From JAHJDR01 sp964526915 (GTDB lineage: Bacteria; UBA10199; JADGCS01), in the NCBI GenBank assembly GCA_964526915.1, contig CAZGMS010000072.1, positions 1 through 64,000 of the forward strand: a stretch of DNA of 64,000 nucleotides, read 5' to 3'. Made by a program: the position numbers and the translations under genes. This document shows positions 1 to 7,426 of the stretch, one piece after another. The number at the start of each line of letters is the position of its first letter. The first letter of the stretch is position 1. The notes under the pieces are model-generated. The model did no database searches. It was given only the letters and a program-made list of their open reading frames with translations, and was not told the DNA's origin.

Positions 1-24
1 TTTACTTGGATTGTATTTCGATTG

Positions 25-108
25 TGGAGGGAGGTGGGTTCGAACCACCGTAGGCATGACGCCAACGGGTTTACAGCCCGTCTCCTTTAGCCGCTCGGAC
101 ATCCCTCC
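25..108 (-). tRNA. tRNA-Tyr (GTA)
   Basis: Read on the minus strand this folds as a class II tRNA of 84 nt. The 7-bp acceptor stem GGAGGGA/TCCCTCC closes the molecule, the anticodon loop CTGTAAA gives GTA, a long variable arm follows as expected for bacterial tRNA-Tyr, and the T loop GGTTCGAACC is intact. The 3' CCA is not encoded (CAA follows the discriminator A). It lies downstream of tRNA-Thr in the same orientation, so the two are probably co-transcribed. Confidence 0.97.
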
Positions 109-219
109 GAGATAGCTCTTATGCCAGCGTGTCACGAAGTGACGCGATGGCGTTAGAGATATCTCGCCCCGCACTGCGGGGCTAAGTAAAAACAAATTTT
201 CAACCCCGCAAAGCGGGGT
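108..219. other. Hairpin-rich spacer between the two tRNA genes
   Basis: Three inverted repeats follow one another. Arms 108-114 and 160-166 (CGAGATA/TATCTCG) enclose an inner stem around 123-151 with GTCAC/GTGAC closing a GAA loop. GCCCCGC/GCGGGGC pair at 166-172 and 176-182. ACCCCGC/GCGGGGT pair at 203-209 and 213-219. On the minus strand the last hairpin is followed by a T-rich stretch, so it could attenuate after tRNA-Thr or be a processing site. No coding potential is visible. Confidence 0.6.
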
Positions 220-222
220 CTA

Positions 223-271
223 AGAACGACTAAGCGCTCCTTCGACATACTCAGGAACGCAAAGTCGTTCT
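223..271. repeat. Inverted repeat with CCTTCGACATACTCAGG core
   Basis: Nine-base arms AGAACGACT (223-231) and AGTCGTTCT (263-271) flank a core at 239-255 reading CCTTCGACATACTCAGG. Variants of this core (CCTTCGACAAGCTCAGG) are, from memory, a widespread REP-like intergenic palindrome in diverse bacteria. It lies just downstream of tRNA-Thr. Function unknown. Confidence 0.5.
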
Positions 272-274
272 AAG

Positions 275-347
275 AGCCGACCATCGGAATCGAACCGATG
301 ACCTACTGATTACAAATCAGTCGCTCTGCCAGCTGAGCTAGGTCGGC
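275..347 (-). tRNA. tRNA-Thr (TGT)
   Basis: On the minus strand a 73-nt class I tRNA with acceptor stem GCCGACC/GGTCGGC, a D arm with AGCTCAGCTGG, anticodon TGT in a CTGAT-stem hairpin, and a TTCGATT T loop. CCA is not encoded. It is the first gene of the tRNA unit and has a promoter-like sequence about 30-55 nt upstream. The order Thr(TGT)-Tyr(GTA) matches the start of the thrU-tyrU-glyT-thrT-tufB unit of E. coli. Confidence 0.97.
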
Positions 348-375
348 GTGATTTTATCAGGCAAACGAGTGACGC

Positions 376-404
376 GAATTAAATGAGGTTAGTTCCGATG
401 TCAA
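376..404 (-). promoter_or_regulatory. Putative sigma70 promoter of the tRNA unit
   Basis: On the minus strand a perfect TTGACA (399-404) is followed after 15-17 bp by TTTAATTC (overlapping -10 candidates at 376-383), then a GC-rich GCGTC stretch just before the expected start site. That is the usual look of a stable-RNA promoter with a stringent-type discriminator. It ends about 30 nt upstream of tRNA-Thr. The -10 is not consensus. Confidence 0.55.
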
Positions 405-436
405 GCAGATAGTCCCGAGATAATTCAGATTTTTTA

Positions 437-784
437 TTATTGGAGACAGGTTTGATTTGAAAACATGACCTTCTTTTGTTCAATCAATTTTTTCTCGATG
501 GTAACCAAAGAATGTAAATCAATGGAAAATAACTTTGATCGAATTTCGAAATATTTTTGTTTGTGCTGTTCTAATTCCGAAATCAGTCTGTCAGCAATAA
601 TCCCATATGAATCGATTTTATCCAAGGCATTCAGAGCATACTCATAGCTTATCGCAGAATTGGTCAAAGCCAACTCCAAGTCGCTAACGGTCTCGCGAGA
701 TAACGATGAACAACACGAACTATTCGTTGGGTTACTTTTTATTTGTACTACTGGGTTATTTGCATGATGATTGCCCCTATTCAT
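437..784 (-). CDS. Hypothetical protein, helical
   Basis: About 115 residues, not recognised. After a polar Asn/Ser-rich N-terminus the chain looks largely alpha-helical, with heptad-like spacing of Leu/Ile (SDLELALTN, ISELEQHKQ, LVTIEKKLIEQKK), suggesting a coiled coil. I placed the start at the ATG at 784; a TTG at 820 would add 12 hydrophobic residues. Neither start has a strong Shine-Dalgarno sequence. It stands alone between the tRNA unit and the phasin-like gene. A 60-residue plus-strand frame overlaps it, so coding status is only moderately supported. Confidence 0.45.
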   Translation of the reverse strand: MNRGNHHANNPVVQIKSNPTNSSCCSSLSRETVSDLELALTNSAISYEYALNALDKIDSYGIIADRLISELEQHKQKYFEIRSKLFSIDLHSLVTIEKKLIEQKKVMFSNQTCLQ

Positions 785-959
785 ACCTATTACTAAAGCA
801 ATCCTTAGACCAAAGGACAAAAAAAAACATACCAGTAATCGTTTGATATTATTATATATTAATACATCTGTTCCTCAGCCCAACCCAAAAGTGGGGTGAA
901 AACACCTCAAAAAAAGAATGTTTAGAAATACTTAGGGGGGCGAACACCCATTAATAGTG

Positions 960-1355
960 TTATTTTTTGCGTTTTTTTAAGGCTCTTTTTTTGGCAGCAG
1001 AACGTGGTTTGGTGGTCCGGACGCGTTGAGCCCGAACTGATTTATGGGTTTTGGCAACTGTGGATTTGTGAGTCACTCTATTGATAAGTCCTTCGATTTT
1101 GACAAGTTGGCGCAACAAATCTGTGATCTCTTTTCTGGAGGGAATTTCCATCAGGGCCAATATTGACTTGGTTTGCTTGTCGAGCACGTGCTTGATTTCT
1201 TGTTTTGTCTCGATGATCTTGGTAAGTGCCTTAACGAAGTTTTTGTTCGACACAATCTCTTGGATGGTCTTTGATTTTAGGACCTCTGCCAAAACCTCTT
1301 GTTTGATCTTCTCACCACGATTAATGGCTTCATCCAACAACAACTTAAAATTCAT
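960..1355 (-). CDS. Phasin-like (PhaI/PhaF-type) protein with basic tail
   Basis: 131 residues. Residues 1-95 are a long amphipathic helix with the motif IPSRKEITDLLRQL near 71-84, which resembles the 'P-(S/T)-(R/K)-x-(D/E)-(I/V)' segment of polyhydroxyalkanoate granule-associated phasins. Residues 95-131 form a Lys/Arg/Ala-rich tail (KKRALKKRKK) like the histone-H1-like DNA-binding tail of PhaF. The start is the ATG preceded by GGGGGG with good spacing; a GTG 12 nt upstream is less likely. No PHA synthase is in view, so a general nucleoid or granule-binding role is as likely as PHA storage. Confidence 0.6.
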   Translation of the reverse strand: MNFKLLLDEAINRGEKIKQEVLAEVLKSKTIQEIVSNKNFVKALTKIIETKQEIKHVLDKQTKSILALMEIPSRKEITDLLRQLVKIEGLINRVTHKSTVAKTHKSVRAQRVRTTKPRSAAKKRALKKRKK

Positions 1356-1382
1356 ATGACCCCCCACCCGACACAGCGGGAA

Positions 1383-1440
1383 ATTCTAAATCCGAATTAC
1401 GAAATTCGAAACAAGTACAAAACGTTATCATTCAAAATTC
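1383..1440. repeat. Low-complexity intergenic repeat (ATTCGAAATTCG type)
   Basis: Between the diguanylate cyclase stop and the phasin-like start lies a run of degenerate AATTC/GAATT words (AAATTCTAAATCCGAATTAC, ACGAAATTCGAAAC, CATTCAAAATTCG). Such 'GAATTTCGAATTTCG' tracts are, from memory, common intergenic repeats in several uncultured lineages. No hairpin followed by a T-run is present. Confidence 0.45.
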
Positions 1441-1476
1441 GTCGCCACATGAGCATCGCATGGAGAATGATTTATG

Positions 1477-3066
1477 TCAATCGCTTAGCTTGGCGCGATC
1501 TATGGGAAAAACATTGTCCGAAAGCAACTCCTCGCACGCACCTAGATCACTGCTCATCAGGGCATCCTGATCAGGTTGAAACACACACACCCTGTCTCGA
1601 CCCATTTTTTTGGCCTGATACAATGCGATGTCAGCCCTATGCACCAACTCTTCTTGGGTCTTCGCCGTTTCGGGAAATCCCGCCACACCAACACTGATCG
1701 TGATCATCATATCACCCCTATCGTCTCCGCCGGACAATAAAGGCTCCCACGATTGCACCCGAACCAGGCTTCGTAGTTTTTCGGCCACGATAACAGCATT
1801 GTTCATCGCTGTGTCGGATAGTAAAACAACAAATTCTTCACCACCAAATCGCGCCAGGACATCAATTTCGCGAAGATGGTCCCTGATCAACTGGGCAAAT
1901 TTTTTGAGCACGCCGTCTCCCACAATGTGCCCAAAGGTATCGTTGAGACGTTTGAAATGATCCAGATCAATCATGATCAATGATAGCGGCCGATTGAAGC
2001 GTTTGGCCCGCTCAAATTCTCTGTGGAGCATTTGATAAAAGTAACGCCTGTTGTACACATCGGTCAGCTCATCCCTGACGGATAATTCTTTTGTCTTCGT
2101 GTGCAAGAGCGAACGATCGAAGGCCACGGCAATCTGGCTCCCAATGGACTCCAAAGATTGTCTGTCCGTGGGCGTAAAGGAATCGATTTGCTGGCGCCAA
2201 ACCAGCAACACCCCCACAACCTCTTCTCGCACACGCAACGGCACACAAAACACGGAACCCTGCATATCGCTTTCAATCACCGACAAGCGGGATCGCTCAA
2301 AAGAAAGCAAATCGGACACATAATGACTTCGATTTTTCTGTACCACAAAGCCCGCCAGACCATCTCCCACATCAACGCTCTTTTGTTCCTCACTCAGATC
2401 CTTGAGATTCTTGCTGGCCACCAGTTTCAATTGCCGAGCGGGGTTGTCAACCAACAGAAGAACAAATCCATCACACGACAGTTTGTTTTCAAAAATCAAC
2501 CGAACCTTCTGCAACAGGTCATCCATCGCCAACACAGAACTGAGATGTTGCGACACCGTATACAGGAGCGAAATGTCGCTTAAGGCCCCAGACAACTCGA
2601 GGTTCATCCGTTCAATGATCTTGGCTTTGTCTTCGAGGGCGGATTTGTATTTGAGGCCTTCTTCGGCCGCCACCAGCCTTTTCTCAATCTTCTGGCGACT
2701 ATCGAGCATGTGCCTGATGTTTTGCATCATCTTATTTAAGTTGCCACTAAGCTCGCCAAACTCATCACCTTCGCCCACGTCGCAAATTTCTTCTGTTTGA
2801 CCTTGGGCAATGCGTCGCATGGATGCCATGATTTTCTGCAATGGTCGTCCGATGAATAGGCCAATGGCCAAAAAAATCAGAACAACCTGCAGGCAGATAA
2901 AAAACAGGGTCAACAACAAGAAAACCGTTTGCCCTCCCTGACCGGATGCCAACCGATCAAGAAAAGGGTTCGCCACAAACAAAAGAATAGAAAACACAAA
3001 CAACAGCGTCCCCGTCACAAACAGGGCAATCTTGACCCCCACAATTTTTTTTAAATATTGAAGCAT
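1477..3066 (-). CDS. Membrane-bound diguanylate cyclase (HAMP-GAF-GGDEF)
   Basis: 529 residues. Two transmembrane helices (about 11-33 and 47-73) enclose a very short external loop, so periplasmic sensing is unlikely. A HAMP-like linker (74-125) and coiled coil follow, then a GAF domain (about 180-320) and a GGDEF domain (325-505). The catalytic motif is intact as GGEEF at 408-412, and the product-inhibition I-site RxxD is present as REID at 399-402, so an active, feedback-regulated enzyme making cyclic di-GMP from 2 GTP is expected. The start codon sits at the edge of composite repeat copy A, whose GGGTAACGGGTAATG end would supply the leader. It could control the adjacent polysaccharide locus, which is inference. 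Confidence 0.93.
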   Translation of the reverse strand: MLQYLKKIVGVKIALFVTGTLLFVFSILLFVANPFLDRLASGQGGQTVFLLLTLFFICLQVVLIFLAIGLFIGRPLQKIMASMRRIAQGQTEEICDVGEGDEFGELSGNLNKMMQNIRHMLDSRQKIEKRLVAAEEGLKYKSALEDKAKIIERMNLELSGALSDISLLYTVSQHLSSVLAMDDLLQKVRLIFENKLSCDGFVLLLVDNPARQLKLVASKNLKDLSEEQKSVDVGDGLAGFVVQKNRSHYVSDLLSFERSRLSVIESDMQGSVFCVPLRVREEVVGVLLVWRQQIDSFTPTDRQSLESIGSQIAVAFDRSLLHTKTKELSVRDELTDVYNRRYFYQMLHREFERAKRFNRPLSLIMIDLDHFKRLNDTFGHIVGDGVLKKFAQLIRDHLREIDVLARFGGEEFVVLLSDTAMNNAVIVAEKLRSLVRVQSWEPLLSGGDDRGDMMITISVGVAGFPETAKTQEELVHRADIALYQAKKMGRDRVCVFQPDQDALMSSDLGACEELLSDNVFPIDRAKLSD

Positions 3067-3200
3067 TACCCGTTACCCACACACAATAACCAATAACCAA
3101 TAATCAATTATCAATACTCAACTATCAATCCCCAATTGCTAATTGCGTCAATTGCCCATGGCTTCTCTCTTGTCTTACGCCTTGCGCCTTATGCCTTATG
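3066..3200 (-). repeat. Composite intergenic repeat, copy A
   Basis: Read on the minus strand it begins at the dehydrogenase stop with TAAGGCATAAGGCGCAAGG, continues through AGAGAGAAG, a GGGCAATT/ATTGATAATTG tract containing CAATTGGGGATTGATA (3123-3138), and ends in TATTGTGTGTGGGTAACGGG (3066-3088) against the cyclase start codon. Copy B at 4957-5143 has the same blocks in the same order on the other strand. One 16-base block is identical and the terminal 23-base block differs at one base. Confidence 0.8.
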
Positions 3201-4223
3201 CCAACTCAAAATCACCTTCCCAAAATGCCGCGATTCCTCAAAATACCTCTGCGCCTGTGCCACCTCGGTAAAGGGAAACACTGAGGAGATCACCGGTTTC
3301 AGTTTTTTCTGCGCCATGAATTTGTTGATGAGCAACATTTCTGACAACGACCCCATGGTCGATCCGATGATCTTTTGTTGTTTGATGAAGACGTGGCGCA
3401 AATCCATATTCACCAATGGTCCTGTGGTTGCACCGCAGGTCACCAATCTGCCGTTCATGGCCAAACTCCTGAGACAGGATTCCCAAACCTTGACACCAAC
3501 ATGCTCAAATACAATGTCCACACCCTTTTTATGCGTGATTTCTCTCACACGTTTGGCAATGTCTTCCTGGTGATGATCGATCACATGATCAGCACCCAGC
3601 GCGATTGCCTGACCCATTTTGACAGTACCGCCACAGGTTGCAATCACCTCCGCCCCATGCAGTTTGGCAATTTGAATCGCCGCACTGCCCACTCCGCTAC
3701 CGGCTCCCACAACCAGCACAACCTCGCCCGGTTTGACCTGTGCGTTGTAGACCAGCATGTGCCAAGCCGTCAGAAATACCAGCGGGAAGGCCGCCGCCTC
3801 TTCGAAAGAAATCGAGTCATCCATAAGCAACACATTGCGTTCAGGCACGCTGATGGATTCAGCATGCGTCCCATCGACGTGTTCACCAAAAAGCTTCATC
3901 TGAGTGCAATGACTCTCCAGCCCCCTGGCGCAGTCAGAACAATGGCCACAACTCAACACTGGATACAACACGACCCGATCCCCTTTGGCAAACCGCGTGA
4001 CCCCCTCACCCAAAGTGTCAACCACACCGCTCCCATCACAACCTAAAGTCAACGGGAGTTTGCCAATGCCGGGGATGCCGTCGCGCACCCACAGATCCAT
4101 ATGATTGAGAGCGCTGGCCTTGATCCTGATTTTAACCTCACCGTGACGTGGATGAGGCTCGTCAATATCGTCAATGCGTATTTTCGAAACATTCCCGTGT
4201 TCATGAATTCTGATGGCTTTCAT
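3189..4223 (-). CDS. Zinc-type alcohol dehydrogenase / quinone oxidoreductase family protein
   Basis: 344 residues, a medium-chain dehydrogenase/reductase. The GroES-like N-terminal domain carries the structural-zinc cysteines C92, C95, C98 and C106. The cofactor domain has the Rossmann loop GAGSGVGS at 163-170. The usual catalytic-zinc cysteine is replaced in SALNHMDLW (37-45), as in many quinone-oxidoreductase-like members, so NAD(P)H-dependent reduction of an enone or quinone is more likely than simple alcohol oxidation. The chosen ATG has GGGAG five bases upstream; an ATG 12 nt earlier is less well placed. The stop codon lies inside the TAAGGC repeat of copy A. Substrate unknown. Confidence 0.88.
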   Translation of the reverse strand: MKAIRIHEHGNVSKIRIDDIDEPHPRHGEVKIRIKASALNHMDLWVRDGIPGIGKLPLTLGCDGSGVVDTLGEGVTRFAKGDRVVLYPVLSCGHCSDCARGLESHCTQMKLFGEHVDGTHAESISVPERNVLLMDDSISFEEAAAFPLVFLTAWHMLVYNAQVKPGEVVLVVGAGSGVGSAAIQIAKLHGAEVIATCGGTVKMGQAIALGADHVIDHHQEDIAKRVREITHKKGVDIVFEHVGVKVWESCLRSLAMNGRLVTCGATTGPLVNMDLRHVFIKQQKIIGSTMGSLSEMLLINKFMAQKKLKPVISSVFPFTEVAQAQRYFEESRHFGKVILSWHKA

Positions 4224-4254
4224 ATGAACTCCCATCGTGGCTCGTAGTTTGTTT

Positions 4255-4323
4255 TGTCATTCCTGCGAAGGCAGGAATCCAGAATTGTCGCACACATGGA
4301 TCCCAGCTTTCGCTGGGATGACA
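4255..4323. repeat. REP-like palindromic element
   Basis: Two hairpins, ATTCCTGC-GAAG-GCAGGAAT (4259-4278) and ATCCCAGC-TTTC-GCTGGGAT, are arranged so that the whole 69-bp element is an imperfect inverted repeat, with TGTCAT at one end and ATGACA at the other. This is the common 'CATTCCTGCGAAGGCAGGAATCC' type of intergenic REP. It lies between the divergent dehydrogenase and lipoprotein genes. Confidence 0.75.
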
Positions 4324-4364
4324 ATTATGTTTTTTCAAGATCAGTTTTTCCACAAGATATCAAG

Positions 4365-4393
4365 TTGATTCATATTGTCATTGGGGATATAAT
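4365..4393 (+). promoter_or_regulatory. Sigma70-type promoter of the lipoprotein gene
   Basis: TTGATT at 4365-4370 and a perfect TATAAT at 4388-4393 are separated by 17 bp. The expected start site is near 4400, leaving a leader of roughly 40 nt before the lipoprotein start codon. This is the best-looking promoter in the window. Confidence 0.7.
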
Positions 4394-4439
4394 ATGACAG
4401 TTATCTGGCCGCAGGCAGTAAACTGTGAGCAATATCATT

Positions 4440-4955
4440 ATGAAAAACCGAATCGTTTTTTTATTGTTGTTCTTGGGCCTTGTTTTTCTAGCCACCCCGG
4501 CTCATTTGTTGATGCTGGGTTGCGGGCAAGCGGGGGTCACTCTCGACACCACGCCGGGAGATGATGATGATGCGGGGGGGGGCACACCAGAAACACCCGA
4601 TGAAGACACTTGCGAGGAATCAAGCGCCGACGTGGACAATGGAGAAGCCACAGCAGTAATCAGTGGGAGCCCCTGCAAAACAGCCTCGGTATCGGCGTCC
4701 GAAACAGACAACACCCTGCTATTGAGTTGTGATGATGGGACCACGACCAAGACCACAACCGCACCCACAACCGATTTCGTCACAGTCACCTGCGGGGACG
4801 GCACGGCAGAAAACGTGTATTACTGTTCCGATGGAATTGTTTATTTGAGTGATGAAACCGAACTCTACGCCATCACCAGCGTGGCCTGCAGTGACGACAA
4901 CACCGAGATCACAGATACCGAACTTGAGGTGGGGTTGAAGTGGAAGGAAGAGTAA
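4440..4955 (+). CDS. Putative acidic lipoprotein
   Basis: 171 residues. The N-terminus is a signal peptide (MKNR, then a hydrophobic core) ending in a lipobox-like LMLGC, so Cys would be lipidated and the protein anchored to a membrane. The mature part is low complexity: a GDDDDAGGG linker, many Thr/Ser/Asp/Glu, and about six further Cys in CxDDG-like settings (LLSCDDG, VTCGDG, YYCSDG, ACSDD) that could form disulfides or bind Ca. A GTG 15 nt upstream is an alternative start. Family not recognised. It has its own promoter, and composite repeat copy B follows directly. Confidence 0.7.
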   Translation: MKNRIVFLLLFLGLVFLATPAHLLMLGCGQAGVTLDTTPGDDDDAGGGTPETPDEDTCEESSADVDNGEATAVISGSPCKTASVSASETDNTLLLSCDDGTTTKTTTAPTTDFVTVTCGDGTAENVYYCSDGIVYLSDETELYAITSVACSDDNTEITDTELEVGLKWKEE

Positions 4956-4956
4956 G

Positions 4957-5143
4957 ATGGGGGATGGGCGTAGGGCTTAAGGCGCAAGGTGTAGGGCAGG
5001 AGAGAAACAATTCTCAATTGTCGCAATGCCCTCAAGGGCACAGGTGGGCAATTATTGCAATTAACAATTGGGGATTGATAATTGATAATTGAAAATTGCT
5101 AATTGATTATTGTGTGTGGGTGACGGGTAACGGATAATGGGTT
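4957..5143 (+). repeat. Composite intergenic repeat, copy B
   Basis: Starts at the lipoprotein stop with GGGCTTAAGGCGCAAGG, then GGAGAGAAAC, a small hairpin TGCCC-TCAA-GGGCA (5027-5040) absent from copy A, GGGCAATT, the shared 16-mer CAATTGGGGATTGATA (5065-5080), ATTGATAATTG words, and TATTGTGTGTGGGTGACGGG (5108-5130) just before manC. It is inverted relative to copy A. Confidence 0.8.
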
Positions 5144-6223
5144 ATGACAAATAAATACGCCATCATTTTAGCGGGTGGTTCAGGCACCAGACTGTGGCCC
5201 TATTCGAGAAAACACCGTCCCAAACAATTACTTGAACTCGTTGGGGAACAATCTCTGCTTCAAGAAACAGTCAAAAGAATTTTACCAGTCATTGAGGCGA
5301 AAAACATCTCTATAGTAACCAGCCAACATTATCGGGATCGAGTATGTGCTCAACTAAAGGAAATTGATTTTAACGTCACGCAAAACATTTTTTTGGAACC
5401 TGTAGGGCGCAATACATTACCGGCGATCAGTTGGATAACAACTCATCTGGCAAAAACAGAGCCCCAAGCCATAACCTTTGTGTTTCCTTCAGACCACGTC
5501 ATTGGAAATCAAAAAGCCTTTATGAAGGCGCTGGATCAGGCCGCCAACATCGCCACGCAGGGTTACATTGTGGTATTTGGAATTAATCCTACAAGACCTT
5601 CGACCAGTTATGGTTATGTGAAGGCTGGCACAGCCATCACTGAAGGTTGCAAAGAATTTTTAGTAGAAAAATTCGTTGAAAAACCCAATGTCAAAACCGC
5701 AAAGAGTTATTTGAGCAAAGGCAATTATTTTTGGAACAGCGGCATGTTTGTGTTTCGCAATGACATCTTACTGACAGAGCTGGAAAAATATGAGCCCAAA
5801 ATATTTTCCTTGAGCCAAAAGCTGGTCCAAAAGAATCAACATCTAGCCAATGCCAACCTGTTTGGCTCAATGCCCAATCAATCAATTGATTATGGCATTA
5901 TGGAACGTACCGAGAAAGCGGCGGTAGTGCCTGTGGATATGGATTGGAGTGATCTGGGGAGTTGGGAGTCAGTCTATCAGCATCTTGATAAAGATAAGGA
6001 CGGTAATGTTGTGAGGGGAGAAGTCATCACTCTGGATAGTTCCGACAATCTGATTTTATCTCAAAAGGGCCTGGTGGCCACTTTGGGAATTAATCATTTA
6101 GCCATTCTACAGACAAAGGATGCACTTCTGATCTGCCCAATCGAACGTTCTGACGAGTTAAAATCTGTTATTAGCCGTGTAAACGAAGCATATCCCCACC
6201 TGACAGAGGACTATCAAATATAA
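5144..6223 (+). CDS. manC: Mannose-1-phosphate guanylyltransferase
   Basis: 359 residues; makes GDP-mannose from mannose-1-phosphate and GTP in the cytoplasm. The nucleotidyltransferase signature LAGGSGTRLWPYSR is at 9-22, followed by EPVGRNTLPA (85-94), FPSDH (114-118), FVEKP (177-181) and WNSGMFVFR (197-205). The length matches the short form, which lacks the C-terminal cupin phosphomannose isomerase domain of the roughly 470-residue bifunctional enzymes. It is the only plus-strand sugar-nucleotide gene and is cut off from the main locus by the SLBB gene, which it meets tail to tail 16 bp away. No GDP-mannose-consuming dehydratase is in view. The leader comes from composite repeat copy B. 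Confidence 0.93.
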   Translation: MTNKYAIILAGGSGTRLWPYSRKHRPKQLLELVGEQSLLQETVKRILPVIEAKNISIVTSQHYRDRVCAQLKEIDFNVTQNIFLEPVGRNTLPAISWITTHLAKTEPQAITFVFPSDHVIGNQKAFMKALDQAANIATQGYIVVFGINPTRPSTSYGYVKAGTAITEGCKEFLVEKFVEKPNVKTAKSYLSKGNYFWNSGMFVFRNDILLTELEKYEPKIFSLSQKLVQKNQHLANANLFGSMPNQSIDYGIMERTEKAAVVPVDMDWSDLGSWESVYQHLDKDKDGNVVRGEVITLDSSDNLILSQKGLVATLGINHLAILQTKDALLICPIERSDELKSVISRVNEAYPHLTEDYQI

Positions 6224-6239
6224 CGGAATTAGAATCTTT

Positions 6240-7385
6240 TTAATTACTCAATCTGCTGTCAATAAGAATTCCTGTCATAGCCAAACTTGCGATCACCGAT
6301 ACGATGCTCAGGTACTTCTGGGTTTGCGAGGCACCGCGTTGCTTAACCACGATCACATCGCCAGCCTGTGCCTTGGCAAACACATCACTCCCAACCCGTT
6401 TGCTACCACGCAAGATCGAAACATGGCGCGAGTTGGAATCGGCGTTGGCACCAGCCAAACCAATATAGTCCTTCACCTGCAATTGAGATTGATAAGGAAG
6501 AGGGCCGGGAGACACAACAGCACCTATCACAAACACATTGGCCACAGAGGTGGGGTACACCATATTCTCACCGGGAATCGTCTCTACGCTATAATCAAAC
6601 TTGTTGTTGGCATTGATGACATCCGGCACAACAACAATATCCCCTGTACGGATTTTGAATTCTTTAATCGCCTTCTTTTCCTGCACCACATTAAGCACCT
6701 GTTTCTTCTCCAACTCTGTAAAACGAATGATCTTGATGGGCATTTGTTTGGCAACCGATGACGTCACGCCACCAGCCAGAGCAAGAACCTGCTCCAGATT
6801 TTTTTCCCACGATAATTCGAACGTCCCCGGTCTGGCCACTGGTCCCTCCACCTGCACTGTCCCTCTTGGTTTTGACACCCTCACCACATCCCCGTCTTTA
6901 AGATACGGGTTCTGGCTCAAATCACCGTGATACAAATACCGGTACAGATCATACGAGGTCTCTTTGCTTGTTTCATTATCGCGAATGGCGTACACGCGAG
7001 TAGACGCCCTGTTGGGCATTGCCCGCTGAATCACCTCGGAGGCCCTGGTGGAAAGGATCGTTTTGAACACGCCCGGGGCCACTACATCGCCCACCACGTG
7101 CACCTGGATGAGCTGGACAAGCTGGCCCGCCTGTGACAGCGCGGCGTTGGTGGGATCAAGCATGTTTTGAGCTCCGCTGGTGTTGACCCCATTACTGCCA
7201 AAACTTTTAACACTGTTTGCATTGGGACGCCCCTGCACCGGAGTTCCCGTCATGTTAGTGAACTGCTTTGCGGAACTGTACTGCGAAATATCAATCGCAA
7301 AAACTGGCTGAGAGATGAAGAAGAAGATGAGGAAAAGCACAATCCCGTTTGAAACTTTTGCATTGTTATTAAAATAATCTCTCAT
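6240..7385 (-). CDS. SLBB-domain polysaccharide export protein
   Basis: 381 residues. A signal peptide (core about 13-30, cleavage after VFA) precedes a Ser/Asn/Gln-rich linker and three SLBB beta-grasp repeats beginning near 94 (VHVVGDVVAPG), 176 (VQVEGPVARPG) and 283 (VFVIGAVVSPG). A hydrophobic helix at 358-376 closes the protein. I do not see the N-terminal Poly_export domain of Wza, so this may be a periplasmic accessory ring rather than a full outer-membrane channel. The start is supported by AAGGG five bases upstream. It is downstream of, and co-oriented with, the main locus, separated from it by the ATPase gene. Confidence 0.85.
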   Translation of the reverse strand: MRDYFNNNAKVSNGIVLFLIFFFISQPVFAIDISQYSSAKQFTNMTGTPVQGRPNANSVKSFGSNGVNTSGAQNMLDPTNAALSQAGQLVQLIQVHVVGDVVAPGVFKTILSTRASEVIQRAMPNRASTRVYAIRDNETSKETSYDLYRYLYHGDLSQNPYLKDGDVVRVSKPRGTVQVEGPVARPGTFELSWEKNLEQVLALAGGVTSSVAKQMPIKIIRFTELEKKQVLNVVQEKKAIKEFKIRTGDIVVVPDVINANNKFDYSVETIPGENMVYPTSVANVFVIGAVVSPGPLPYQSQLQVKDYIGLAGANADSNSRHVSILRGSKRVGSDVFAKAQAGDVIVVKQRGASQTQKYLSIVSVIASLAMTGILIDSRLSN

Positions 7386-7426
7386 AAAAACCCTTTCACT
7401 TTTTTATCAGTATTTTTCAACTATTA

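Noticed and set aside
465..647. 60-codon plus-strand frame opposite the hypothetical gene at 437-784
   Set aside because: Low-complexity Ser/Cys/Phe-rich translation with no ribosome site; it is the antisense shadow of the longer minus-strand frame.
3066..3160. CRISPR-like or tandem array in the ATTGATAATTG tract
   Set aside because: Words are degenerate, AT-rich and irregularly spaced with no constant repeat-spacer unit; better explained as part of the composite intergenic repeat.
3375..4046. 223-codon plus-strand frame
   Set aside because: Entirely antisense to the zinc-type dehydrogenase; His/Gln-rich composition typical of a shadow frame.
6224..6239. Bidirectional terminator between manC and the SLBB gene
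   Set aside because: The 16-bp gap and neighbouring bases show a short T-run but no inverted repeat.
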